Shown: positions 1 through 6,781, numbered from the stretch's first letter. The stretch is DNA of 10,760 bases from Oscillospiraceae bacterium (GCA_017414145.1 JAFPQL010000095.1:1-10760); one strand, 5' to 3'. The notes: generated by a model from the letters alone, not told the origin. Numbers and translations are program-made.

Positions 1-1431
1 GAGATTGAGCATACCGGTCAGCGGGTCGCGGATGCGCGTCGCCAGCAGGCGCTCATTCATCTTGAACAGGCGTGCGGCAATCAGATTGGAGCCGATGACA
101 TGACCGGCCGTATGAATGCGCTTTGGAAGCAGGAAGCACTCCTCGTCCAGCTCCGTGCCGTAATAGGCGTAATAGCCGTAGACCTCGTTTTGCAGGTAGA
201 CGCCGGTGATATAGATCGTCCGGCCGGCTGCCAGCACGGTGTCGAGATTCGGAATGAGCTGCGCCCGCGGAATGATCGCAAAGCGCTTTTCGCGGCGGGT
301 AAAGCTCGCCGTACTCATCAGCTCGGACACATCGGCGAACTGCTCCAGACTCGCCTCGCTGAGATCGGCGCTGAGACTGTCTCTGAGGCAGAGTACAGCA
401 TCGTCGGGAATATGTGTGACAAGGACATCGAGATAGTCGATGACCGAGACCTGCTTTCTGCCCATCAGCTCGCTCATGATGCGGTGTTCGTCCGCGTCCT
501 GTGCAGCGCTGACGCTCAGTCTGCGGGAGAGATTGAGAATCACGGCGTTCTGGTCGCGGTGTTCGGTGACACAGCAGCCGCAGGATTCGGAAATCTGCAT
601 CAGCGGCGGAATTTCGCAGCGCAAGGCGGCGTCTCCGCCGTCGAGAATCAGCTCGGCGGTATCCATCGCGGCGGCACCCATGCGCTCCAGATCGCGGGCA
701 CAGGTCGTCAGGCGCGGTGTCATGCAGCGCTCCAGCACGATGCCGTCCAGACCGGTGACGATCACATCCTCCGGCACGCGCAGCCCCTGCTCGCGCAGCA
801 CGCTGCAGCAGGCGATTGCCATGGAGTCATTGCAGCAGACAATCGCGTCGGGCGTATCCATCGCCAGCAGCCGGCGGACAGCCTCCGCGGCGGGATCCTC
901 CCAGTAATCGCCGTATGCGACGCGCTCCGGCTCAAAGGGCAGCTTATTCCGCTTCAGCGCCTCGCGGTACGCCAGCACCATGCACTCGGAGCCGTAATTT
1001 CCGCGGATGCCCGTGACCAGATCGACCTTCCGGCAGCCGTGATGCGCAATCACATGATCCAGCAGGGCGGAAAACGCCTGACTCGGATACGAAAACACCG
1101 AGGGGATGTCTTCCATTTCCCCGTCATAGCACATTACGGGGATGCGGCGCTCCTTTGCCAGCGCGGCAATCGTGTTGCAGACAGCGTCATTCCGGATGCT
1201 CTCCCGCATGATGACGATCATATCCACGAGATCAAACGGGATCAGATCATACACGCTGTAGCAGCTCTGGTCGCTGCTGCTGCCGGACAGGTCTTCCAGT
1301 GCTGAATTGAAAACAATGACATCATAGCTGCGTCTGCGGGCTTCTGTGACAAATGACTGGATGCTTTCGCGGATTTCACTGTTCTGAATCTGGGCGGTGC
1401 AAAGCGCGAACAGCGGTCTGTCGTGAAGCAT
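1..1431 (-). CDS. LacI-type periplasmic-binding-like sensor fused to a GGDEF domain (3' end outside window)
   Basis: 477 codons are visible with no stop before the window edge. From about residue 5 to 270 the protein has the fold signature of a LacI/GalR effector-binding domain: a Rossmann-like N-terminus (LFALCTAQIQNSEIRESIQS), then VDLVTGIRGN, AIVCCNDSMAIA (about 200-211), VIVTGLDGI, and TPRLTTCARDLERMGAAAMD (about 238-257). An ESCGCC cysteine motif follows (about 285-290), as in many clostridial LacI-like sensor proteins. Residues about 295-455 form an intermediate region of unknown fold. The last visible residues, DPLTGMLN (469-476), match the usual start of a GGDEF diguanylate cyclase domain. 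No HTH precedes the ligand domain and no signal peptide is visible, so this is probably a cytoplasmic sensor rather than a classical repressor. The start is set by AGGAGG at 1443-1448. The GG(D/E)EF active site is not in the window, so cyclase activity cannot be judged. Confidence 0.8.
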   Translation of the reverse strand, partial: MLHDRPLFALCTAQIQNSEIRESIQSFVTEARRRSYDVIVFNSALEDLSGSSSDQSCYSVYDLIPFDLVDMIVIMRESIRNDAVCNTIAALAKERRIPVMCYDGEMEDIPSVFSYPSQAFSALLDHVIAHHGCRKVDLVTGIRGNYGSECMVLAYREALKRNKLPFEPERVAYGDYWEDPAAEAVRRLLAMDTPDAIVCCNDSMAIACCSVLREQGLRVPEDVIVTGLDGIVLERCMTPRLTTCARDLERMGAAAMDTAELILDGGDAALRCEIPPLMQISESCGCCVTEHRDQNAVILNLSRRLSVSAAQDADEHRIMSELMGRKQVSVIDYLDVLVTHIPDDAVLCLRDSLSADLSEASLEQFADVSELMSTASFTRREKRFAIIPRAQLIPNLDTVLAAGRTIYITGVYLQNEVYGYYAYYGTELDEECFLLPKRIHTAGHVIGSNLIAARLFKMNERLLATRIRDPLTGMLNL

Positions 1432-1479
1432 GGAACAACCCCCCTCCTGCCGAACGGCATACTTCGCCTGATTATAACT

Positions 1480-1508
1480 ATTGTATCATGTTTTCCGCCT
1501 TTTGTCAA
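1480..1508 (-). promoter_or_regulatory. Sigma-A type promoter for the LacI-like/GGDEF gene
   Basis: On the minus strand a perfect -35 TTGACA (1503-1508) is separated by 17 bp from a -10 TACAAT (1480-1485). Transcription would start near 1473, leaving a leader of about 40 nt that carries the AGGAGGGGGG ribosome binding site. A second TATAAT lies at 1471-1476 but has no matching -35. Confidence 0.8.
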
Positions 1509-1605
1509 TGGGATGCAGCAGTTCTTCCACTATGTCCACCGGACGCGCACAACCGTATCCACAAAAACTACAGCCGTTTTCGGTCAAGTTTGTGAAACCC
1601 ACCAG

Positions 1606-1634
1606 TTGATTTTTCGGGCAAAAAGGACTATAAT
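1606..1634 (+). promoter_or_regulatory. Sigma-A type promoter for lysC
   Basis: TTGATT (1606-1611), a 17-bp spacer and a perfect TATAAT (1629-1634). The predicted start near 1641 leaves only about 30 nt before the lysC start codon. That leaves no room for a transcribed lysine riboswitch or T-box leader. The two divergent promoters are separated by 97 bp between their -35 elements. Confidence 0.8.
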
Positions 1635-1671
1635 AAGATAGGACAAAATGTATCGAAAGGTGGAATCTCCC

Positions 1672-3024
1672 ATGTCCGAACTACAGATGAACAGTAAAAC
1701 CGTAAAATTCGGCGGCAGCAGTCTCGCCGATGCAGGACAGTTCCGGAAGGTCAAGGCGATCATCGACGCCGACCCCGCACGCCGCTATGTCATTCCCTCC
1801 GCGCCGGGCAAGCGCTTCTCCGCAGATACCAAAATCACAGATCTGCTCTATACCTGCCAGCGTCTTGCGGCAGAGGGCAGCGACTTCTCCGAGCCGCTGG
1901 AGAAAATCCGCAGCCGTTATCTCGAAATCGCACAGGCACTGGGTCTGAACTTTGACCCGTCCGACGAGCTCGACCGCATTGCCTTCCGGCTCAAGGAGGG
2001 CGCGACAAAGGATTTTGCCGCCAGCCGCGGTGAATACCTGAACGGTCTGCTGCTGAGCAGCTATCTCGGATTCCCGTTCGTCGATGCGGCGGATGTTGTC
2101 TGCTTCAGCGAAAACGGCACGCTGCTCATGCCGGAAACGATGATGGCGATGCGCGATGTACTCGCTGACAAGCCCTGCGCGGTCATCCCCGGCTTCTACG
2201 GCTCCGGCCCGAACGGGGAGATCATCACCTTCTCGCGCGGCGGATCCGATATCACCGGTTCGCTCGTCGCAAGAGCCGTCCGCGCCGCAATGTACGAGAA
2301 CTGGACCGATGTCTCCGGCGTGCTGGTCGCAGACCCGCGCATCGTACAGAATGCCGCGGTCATCAACACAATTACATACGAGGAGCTGCGCGAGCTCTCC
2401 TACATGGGCGCGACCGTCCTGCACGAGGACGCGATTTTCCCGGTCCGCGCCGCCGGCATCCCGATCAACATCCGCAATACGAACGCGCCGGACGATCCCG
2501 GCACGCTGATTGTCTCGGATGACAGCGCTGACAGTGATATGCAGACCGGCTACACGATCACCGGCATCGCCGGCAAAAAGGGCTACTGCGCAATCAACAT
2601 CCAGAAGGCGATGATGAACGCCGAGCTGGGCTTCTGCCGCAAGGTGCTGTCCGTGCTCGAAGAGGAGGGCATCTCGATCGAGCATATGCCGTCCGGCATC
2701 GACACGATGAGCATTATTCTCGCGGAAGATGCGATCAAGGGCAAGGAAAAGACGGTGCTCTCGAAGATCCGGAAGGCTGTCAGCCCCGATGCCTGCGACA
2801 TTGAGCACGGCATTTCGCTGCTGGCGGTGGTCGGCAGAGGAATGCGGCGCACCCGCGGCACGGCGGCACGCATTTTTGCGGCACTGGCACACGCCCGCAT
2901 CAATGTGAAGATGATTGATCAGGGTTCCAGCGAGCTGAACATCATCATCGGAATGCTGGACGGCGACTTTGAGGAAGCAGTCCGCCGCATTTACGCGATG
3001 TTTGTCGGCAGCGCGGAGCAGTAA
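1672..3024 (+). CDS. lysC: Aspartate kinase with C-terminal ACT domains
   Basis: 450 residues. Phosphorylates L-aspartate to 4-phospho-L-aspartate (EC 2.7.2.4), the first step towards lysine, threonine, methionine and diaminopimelate; cytosolic. The amino-acid kinase domain spans about residues 8-285, with the ATP-site motif VKFGGSS at 11-17, FSRGGSD at 187-193, and the aspartokinase motif WTDVSGVLVADPRIV at 211-225. Two ACT regulatory domains follow, about 300-375 and 382-445; the second carries KMIDQGSSELNIIIGM (413-428), typical of the effector-binding interface. Length fits a monofunctional kinase; no homoserine dehydrogenase part is attached. I chose the ATG at 1672 because AAAGGTGG lies 8 nt upstream (1656-1663); an in-frame ATG at 1648 has no ribosome binding site and would sit only a few bases after the predicted transcript start. 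Single-gene unit with its own promoter. Feedback control by lysine or threonine is expected from the family, but which effector applies cannot be read from sequence. Confidence 0.95.
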   Translation: MSELQMNSKTVKFGGSSLADAGQFRKVKAIIDADPARRYVIPSAPGKRFSADTKITDLLYTCQRLAAEGSDFSEPLEKIRSRYLEIAQALGLNFDPSDELDRIAFRLKEGATKDFAASRGEYLNGLLLSSYLGFPFVDAADVVCFSENGTLLMPETMMAMRDVLADKPCAVIPGFYGSGPNGEIITFSRGGSDITGSLVARAVRAAMYENWTDVSGVLVADPRIVQNAAVINTITYEELRELSYMGATVLHEDAIFPVRAAGIPINIRNTNAPDDPGTLIVSDDSADSDMQTGYTITGIAGKKGYCAINIQKAMMNAELGFCRKVLSVLEEEGISIEHMPSGIDTMSIILAEDAIKGKEKTVLSKIRKAVSPDACDIEHGISLLAVVGRGMRRTRGTAARIFAALAHARINVKMIDQGSSELNIIIGMLDGDFEEAVRRIYAMFVGSAEQ

Positions 3025-3089
3025 GGCCGGCAGCCGATTTCTAAAGTTCTCTGCGGGGCGAACCAGCGCATTCGGTCGCACCCATAATT

Positions 3090-3182
3090 AAAGTTTTTGG
3101 TCGAGCTTTTTTGCAGGGAGCCCCCGCGGGCATAATCTGAAGCTCGCCGCAAGCCAAAACGAAAGTTTCGGTCAAGCCTTTT
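3090..3182 (+). repeat. Two imperfect direct copies of an AAAGTTT..GGTC.AGC.TTTT unit
   Basis: Copy one is at 3090-3112 and copy two at 3162-3182. Shared core: AAAGTTT, then GGTC, then AGC, then a T run, with single substitutions (TT versus C, G versus A, T versus C). Copy two continues into a 9-bp perfect inverted repeat, CAAGCCTTT/AAAGGCTTG (3173-3192), while copy one's CGAGCTT pairs with a distant AAGCTCG at 3140-3146. This looks like two units of one hairpin-forming repeat, the first disrupted by an insertion in its loop. Confidence 0.55.
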
Positions 3183-3217
3183 CAAAGGCTTGCGGGTTCT
3201 TTGGGCAGAGCCCTACG

Positions 3218-3237
3218 TCGCCGCCCGTAGGCGGCGA
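3218..3237. repeat. Perfect 8-bp stem-loop
   Basis: TCGCCGCC (3218-3225), loop CGTA, GGCGGCGA (3230-3237). No T tract follows, so it is not a standard terminator. A related GCCGCC-T-GGCGGC palindrome sits at 3278-3290. In the lysC transcript both would fold in the 3' untranslated region. Confidence 0.6.
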
Positions 3238-3294
3238 AACATTCCCGCATAAGAAGAGCTCCGCAAGGGGGTGAATTGCCGCCTGGCGGCGAGA

Positions 3295-3329
3295 GGGGGA
3301 CGCCCTGCGATAGAGGGCGTCCCCCTTTT
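3295..3329 (+). terminator. Strong Rho-independent terminator after lysC
   Basis: A perfect 12-bp stem, GGGGGACGCCCT (3295-3306) and AGGGCGTCCCCC (3314-3325), with loop GCGATAG and a TTTT tail (3326-3329). It lies about 270 nt past the lysC stop, so the lysC message would carry a long structured 3' tail. The reverse direction lacks a T tail, so it should act only on plus-strand transcription. Confidence 0.85.
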
Positions 3330-3374
3330 CTGCGTCTGCTTGCTCGAAGCGGATACCTCTTTAATTACAGAAAC

Positions 3375-3415
3375 CGGCGCTGCCAGTGAAATACATGGCG
3401 GCGCCGTTATTTTTG
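3375..3415 (+). terminator. Second terminator-like hairpin, possibly bidirectional
   Basis: CGGCGCTGCCA (3375-3385) pairs with TGGCGGCGCCG (3396-3406) over 11 bp with one G-T wobble and a 10-nt loop, followed by TTATTTTTG on the plus strand. On the minus strand the exit is TTTCTGTAATT, weaker, but it is the best candidate for ending the yihY operon, whose stop codon is about 140 nt away. Confidence 0.55.
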
Positions 3416-3462
3416 TATAGTTCTATCGTGGCGAAGTTTGGCTGCGTCCCGATTTCGCCCGC

Positions 3463-3519
3463 GGCGGGCTTCAGGTCAATGGATGCCGGCACTGCCGGCT
3501 GGTGGGCTTTAGGTCATTG
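3463..3519 (+). repeat. Imperfect 19-bp direct repeat
   Basis: GGCGGGCTTCAGGTCAATG (3463-3481) and GGTGGGCTTTAGGTCATTG (3501-3519) match at 16 of 19 positions. Between them sits GCCGG-CACTG-CCGGC, a short hairpin. The second copy runs directly into the right arm of the 17-bp inverted repeat. Confidence 0.55.
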
Positions 3520-3546
3520 CCCGCGGGGGCTCCCCGCCCGGCCGGC

Positions 3547-4518
3547 TCATTTCCTGCGATTTGCAGCATCCCCCTGCGCGGCATCCCCGGCACAGTCCGG
3601 CGAATCCTTAATCGCACCGCCCGCGGCTGCCTTTTCATAGCGGTTCTGCCGGAACAGATACTTCTCCAGCGGCTCCGGAAGCGTTCCCTTCTCCCGCCGC
3701 TGCTTCAGATACCAGTTCAGCTCTGCGCCCAGAAACCAGAAATACATACACGCGTACAGCCAGACCAGAATCATCACAATACCCGTCAGACTGCCGTATA
3801 CATACGCGTACCGCGCCAGCGACCGCTCCAGAAATACCGTATACAGCGCTGCCGCCCCGCGCCAGAACAGCGCCGAAAGCAGCGCGCCGGGCAATTCCTC
3901 CCGGAAATGCGCCTTGCGGCTCGGCAGCATCGCATAGGACAGCCAGAACACCAGAAACAGCAGCACCGGGCTCGCCAGATTCCGCGTGATGTTCAAAATC
4001 AGATCGAGCAGCGGAAATTCCGGAAACCGCATGATGATCAGCTCGACCAGCCGGCTGCCCAGCGCGTACATGACAATCAGCGCGACCAGCATCACACAGG
4101 TCGCCACCGTATACAGACAGCCGATGAGCCGCAGCAGTGCCTGACTCCGCGATTCGCGGATGCCGTACACCGTGTTGAAGCCGTTCATCAGCGCCTGAAT
4201 CAGGCGGGATGCCGTCCAGATGAGAAACAGGATCAGCACCAGCTTCGCCGACCCGATGTTTTCATTAAAATAGCTGTCGATAAAGCCCTCTCCGAAGCTG
4301 CGGTATCCCTCCGGCAGAATCAGCCGCACCGCACGCAGCAGCGTCTCCTCGCGGACGGGCAGCAGCCGCGTCGCCAGACAGACCAGCATCGTGAACGGAA
4401 ACGCCGCCAGCATCAGGTAAAAGGTCGCCTGCGCCGCATAGGCAGAGAGATGATCCTGCGCCATTTTGTCGGATGCCGTTTTGAGCATCCGCAGTGCGCG
4501 GTGCAGATATTTCACCAT
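3547..4518 (-). CDS. YihY/BrkB-family inner-membrane protein
   Basis: 323 residues, an integral membrane protein of the YihY/BrkB family (formerly mis-named ribonuclease BN). Function is not established; some members have been proposed as transporters. Hydrophobic segments lie at about 27-52, 90-112, 130-156, 180-198, 208-230 and 240-266, which fits the six-helix family layout. Diagnostic family sequence is at 241-267 (YGSLTGIVMILVWLYACMYF followed by WFLGAEL), and AYAAQATFYLMLAAFPF at 26-42 matches the N-terminal signature. After residue 270 comes a basic, then Ala/Gly/Asp-rich tail of about 50 residues with no recognisable domain. The start ATG is preceded by GAGAGGGGAG. It is the last gene of the minus-strand group, 35 nt after the DUF1292 gene, and is probably co-transcribed with it. 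Confidence 0.9.
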   Translation of the reverse strand: MVKYLHRALRMLKTASDKMAQDHLSAYAAQATFYLMLAAFPFTMLVCLATRLLPVREETLLRAVRLILPEGYRSFGEGFIDSYFNENIGSAKLVLILFLIWTASRLIQALMNGFNTVYGIRESRSQALLRLIGCLYTVATCVMLVALIVMYALGSRLVELIIMRFPEFPLLDLILNITRNLASPVLLFLVFWLSYAMLPSRKAHFREELPGALLSALFWRGAAALYTVFLERSLARYAYVYGSLTGIVMILVWLYACMYFWFLGAELNWYLKQRREKGTLPEPLEKYLFRQNRYEKAAAGGAIKDSPDCAGDAAQGDAANRRK

Positions 4519-4553
4519 AGGCAGTCTCCCCTCTCATGCCGCTGCGGACAGCT

Positions 4554-4853
4554 TCAGTCGTCAAACTCGTACTTGTCGCCGAATTCCTTGCGGAACTGGT
4601 CGAAAATGCGCTCGTTCAGCGCCTCGTCCGTCACGGCGTCGTAGTGCTCGGAATCCAGTCCGAGATCCACCACCTCGACAATGACCACGCCGGATTCCTC
4701 GTCGTCATCGTCCAGCGGCATCAGTACGGCATAGGGCGTCACATCGACCGTGACCAGCTCCAGAAACTGAAACCGGACCAGATTGCCGTCCTCATCCTCC
4801 AGAATGACGAGATCGTCATCCGGCTCCTGCGGGAGCTTATTTGCATCGCTCAT
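4554..4853 (-). CDS. DUF1292 family small acidic protein (YrzB-like)
   Basis: 99 residues, strongly acidic. The N-terminal part, DDDLVILEDEDGNLVRFQFL, is the DUF1292 signature: an acidic stretch, then EDEDG and a beta-rich core (FLELVTVDVTPYAVLMPLDD), followed by VVIVEVVDLGLDSEHYDAVT. Function is unknown. In many Firmicutes the DUF1292 gene (yrzB) lies next to ruvX/yrrK; here ruvX is two kilobases upstream on the same strand, so the association is loosely kept. The start is set by AAAGGAGG: the ATG at 4859 is only 2 nt from it, whereas the ATG at 4853 has an 8-nt spacer, so translation probably begins MSDANK. A 39-nt gap separates it from the Dabb gene upstream. Confidence 0.85.
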   Translation of the reverse strand: MSDANKLPQEPDDDLVILEDEDGNLVRFQFLELVTVDVTPYAVLMPLDDDDEESGVVIVEVVDLGLDSEHYDAVTDEALNERIFDQFRKEFGDKYEFDD

Positions 4854-4892
4854 GCTCATCGCCTCCTTTCTGTGAAATCTCAATGCACCGGC

Positions 4893-5201
4893 TCAGGTCT
4901 GATAGTCGATGCAGCTTCTGCCGTTTTCGGCAAGATACTGCCGGATAAACCCGACAAATTCCAGATGCGCGGGATGCGTTGCATAGCGCTCCAGCGCCGC
5001 AAAATCGGGGAATTTGCCGTGCAGCAGCAGATGACTGTTCGAGCTGTCGGCATCGGGGCTGTTCAGGCGGACCTCCAGACCCTCAGCACCCGGCACCAGT
5101 GTCCGGAGTGCGGCGGCGCGTTCCGCAGCCTCTTTTGCGATGTCCGCGGCGGTTCTGTCCGCGGATGCCTTCAGGCGGAATAATACCACATGATGAATCA
5201 T
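4893..5201 (-). CDS. Dabb-domain (stress-responsive alpha/beta-barrel) protein
   Basis: 102 residues, covering a single Dabb domain (dimeric ferredoxin-like alpha/beta barrel). The start MIHHVVLFRLK is the canonical first strand, and ERYATHPAHLEFVGFIRQYL is the characteristic C-terminal helix region (about 70-90). Family members are small soluble homodimers, often stress-linked and mostly without known substrate; no catalytic role can be assigned. The start codon overlaps the degV stop (ATGA, 5198-5201), and its ribosome binding site, AGGAGG, lies inside the end of degV. The two are therefore probably translationally coupled. Confidence 0.88.
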   Translation of the reverse strand: MIHHVVLFRLKASADRTAADIAKEAAERAAALRTLVPGAEGLEVRLNSPDADSSNSHLLLHGKFPDFAALERYATHPAHLEFVGFIRQYLAENGRSCIDYQT

Positions 5202-6082
5202 ACGGACGCCTCCTGCCGTTTGATGACAAAGCCGACGACATGATGACCGGCGTTGCAGCAGATCGCCGCGCCGATGTTCCAGTAGCCCTCCGGCGGATAG
5301 CCGAGCGCCTTGGTCAGCGCCGCGCCGAATTCCTTTGCGATTTTCGGATCAGAGCCCTGCATGACGAGATAGGGCGTATGCGGCTGCATATCCGCCTTGA
5401 CGACCTCGACCATCTTCGGGATGATATGCTGCTCGCCGCGGATCTTCTGCAGAACACTCGATTTGCAGTTGACGATGCGGCAGAAGGGCTTTAGGCCGAG
5501 CAGCTCACCGGCAAAGGCGGCCGCCGCGCTCACTCTGCCGGAGCGCTTGACATATTTCAGCGTCATCGGGACAAAATACAGACCCGCGTGCGTACACCAG
5601 TCTTCTAGAAAATCGACCGTCTCGGCGACACCCGCGCCGCGTTTGAGCATCTTCGCCGCTTCCGTGACGGCGTAACCGTAGGTTGCGGTGTAGTTTCTGC
5701 CGTCCACGAGATGAATGCGGAAGCTATCCTTCAGTTCGGGATGCTCGTCGTAGAGCATGGTGCGTGCCGCCTCGGCATTTGCGTAGGTGCCGGAGCCGCC
5801 CGCACCGATTGTCACATGAATGACATCGGTACACCCCTCCGCCGCGAGCGACGCATATGCCTCGTTGATTTCAAAGGGCGTAATCTGCGCGGATGCCGGG
5901 AACTCCTTTGATTCGTCGAGCATCCGGTAAAATTCCTCCTTGGTGAAATCCAGTTCCTCCCGCATCGGCCTGCCGTCGATGGTAATCGGAATGTAGAGCA
6001 TCCGGATTCCGAGCTCCTCTGCAAGCTCTTTGGAAATATCGCTGACCGAATCGGTCATCAGCTGAATCTTCGGTTTACGCAT
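5198..6082 (-). CDS. DegV family (FakB-like) fatty-acid-binding protein
   Basis: 294 residues, full length for the DegV/FakB family. These cytosolic proteins bind a fatty acid; those that work with FakA present it for phosphorylation, feeding exogenous or recycled fatty acids into phospholipid synthesis. Motifs: TDSVSDIS (10-17), PASAQITPFE (62-71, the usual TSQPS position), TIGAGGSGTYANAE (91-104), and LKYVKRSGRVS through LLGLKPF (175-200). The C-terminal motif is diverged: the region normally holding an H-T-G-P-G type sequence reads NAGHHVVGFVIK (277-288). Whether it still binds lipid headgroups in the same way is open. No FakA kinase gene is in the window. An AGGAAAGGA site lies 11 nt before the ATG. 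trmL ends 23 nt upstream, and the Dabb gene overlaps downstream. Confidence 0.9.
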   Translation of the reverse strand: MRKPKIQLMTDSVSDISKELAEELGIRMLYIPITIDGRPMREELDFTKEEFYRMLDESKEFPASAQITPFEINEAYASLAAEGCTDVIHVTIGAGGSGTYANAEAARTMLYDEHPELKDSFRIHLVDGRNYTATYGYAVTEAAKMLKRGAGVAETVDFLEDWCTHAGLYFVPMTLKYVKRSGRVSAAAAFAGELLGLKPFCRIVNCKSSVLQKIRGEQHIIPKMVEVVKADMQPHTPYLVMQGSDPKIAKEFGAALTKALGYPPEGYWNIGAAICCNAGHHVVGFVIKRQEASV

Positions 6083-6105
6083 AGTATTCTGAATCCTTTC
6101 CTGTT

Positions 6106-6654
6106 TTAAATCTGGCTGATATCGAAACCGCGCGGCGTTTCCGGCTCCCAGCCGGCTTTGGCATACCGGCCGTCGCGGGTCAGTCCTGCAAAATCATGCT
6201 GCCGCAGCACCTCGTAGGCTGCGATTGCAACGGAGTTTGAGAGATTGAGGCAGCGGAGTGTCTCCCGCATCGGGATGCGGACACAGCGCTCCGGATGCGC
6301 CGCCAGAATGCGGTCGTCCAGACCGGTGTCCTCTCTGCCGAAAATCAGAAATGTCTCCTCCGGATACTGCACCTCGGTGTAGAGCGTGCCGGTCTTTGCG
6401 GTGAAATAAAAATACGGATTCTGCGCGGATGCCGCAGGGTACTGCGCAAAAAACGCCTCAAGATTCTCATGGTGGAAAATGTCGAGCTTATCCCAGTAAT
6501 CCAGTCCGGCGCGCTTTAATTTGGCGTCGTCGATCCGGAAACCGAGCGGGTGAACAAGATGCAGCGCAGCGCCCGTGACGGCGCAGGTGCGCGCAATGCT
6601 GCCGGTGTTCTGCGGGATGCGCGGTTCCACCAGCACGAGATGCAGCTTTGGCAA
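6106..6654 (-). CDS. trmL: TrmL-like tRNA (cytidine(34)-2'-O)-methyltransferase
   Basis: 182 residues from a TTG start. SPOUT-class methyltransferase expected to 2'-O-methylate the wobble base of tRNA-Leu isoacceptors using S-adenosylmethionine. Motifs: LHLVLVEPRIPQNTGSIART (4-23), LDYWDKLDIF (51-60), FLIFGREDTGL (102-112) and the trefoil-knot region RIPM (126-129) with RCLNLSNSVAIAAYEVLRQ (134-152). It is about 25 residues longer than typical TrmL because of a C-terminal tail. Start choice: the frame stays open to 6834, but homology begins exactly at the TTG codon, which is preceded by AAGGGAAGGA; earlier codons encode low-quality sequence that overlaps an opposite-strand gene. First gene of the trmL-degV-Dabb-DUF1292-yihY group. 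Confidence 0.87.
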   Translation of the reverse strand: MPKLHLVLVEPRIPQNTGSIARTCAVTGAALHLVHPLGFRIDDAKLKRAGLDYWDKLDIFHHENLEAFFAQYPAASAQNPYFYFTAKTGTLYTEVQYPEETFLIFGREDTGLDDRILAAHPERCVRIPMRETLRCLNLSNSVAIAAYEVLRQHDFAGLTRDGRYAKAGWEPETPRGFDISQI

Positions 6655-6781
6655 ATGAATCCTTCCCTTCCTTTGTTCACGCGGCGAAAGAAGCCGCGCT
6701 GCCGGTTCCTTCCGGCGGCGAATTGCTTTCTGCTGTCCGGGGAATACTGAGGATATCCCGGAACAGAAAGGAGGAATCCGA
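6655..6781. other. Short divergent intergenic segment between trmL and the small plus-strand gene
   Basis: A promoter for trmL should lie here or further upstream, but I see no good -35/-10 pair on the minus strand. On the plus strand TTGCTT (about 6724-6729) and TACTGA with a 16-bp spacer is a weak candidate for the small gene. Two short minus-strand stems are present: GCGGC-N7-GCCGC, and GCCGG-N6-CCGGC. They are too weak to call. Confidence 0.35.

Larger units (their letters stand above)
3116..3534. repeat. 17-bp exact inverted repeat, arms 3116-3132 and 3518-3534
   Basis: The left arm GGGAGCCCCCGCGGGCA (3116-3132) is the exact reverse complement of TGCCCGCGGGGGCTCCC (3518-3534). The arms enclose about 385 bp with no gene. 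No target-site duplication is visible outside the arms. It may be two copies of an interspersed repeat in opposite orientation rather than the ends of a mobile element. Confidence 0.6.
3025..3546. other. Gene-free intergenic segment between lysC and yihY, rich in repeats and hairpins
   Basis: This 520-bp stretch lies between two convergent genes. I find no convincing gene: open frames here lack ribosome binding sites and family features. It holds the hairpins, direct repeats and inverted repeats listed separately. Base composition is locally very uneven, with G/C-only runs beside A/T patches. The phrases around 3090-3112 and 3162-3210 resemble interspersed non-coding repeats that I associate with clostridial gut genomes; that resemblance is from memory. 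Confidence 0.7.

Noticed and set aside
100..1305. Long plus-strand open frame of about 400 codons
   Set aside because: It is antisense to the LacI-like/GGDEF gene, shows no domain, and arises from GC-rich third codon positions.
1555..1570. Sequence resembling a DnaA box (GTATCCACA)
   Set aside because: A single imperfect copy with no cluster, AT-rich unwinding region or dnaA/dnaN neighbours; not evidence of an origin.
1509..1660. Possible lysine riboswitch or T-box upstream of lysC
   Set aside because: The predicted transcript start lies about 30 nt before the gene, and no L-box or T-box conserved sequence is seen.
1681..3081. Minus-strand open frame of about 466 codons opposite lysC
   Set aside because: lysC is unmistakable on the plus strand; the antisense product has no family features and no ribosome binding site.
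3116..3534. Transposon or insertion sequence bounded by terminal inverted repeats
   Set aside because: No transposase and no target-site duplication; kept only as an inverted repeat.
3386..4644. Plus-strand open frames across yihY and its 3' flank
   Set aside because: They are Arg/Gln-rich shadow translations of the membrane protein gene, with no ribosome binding site.
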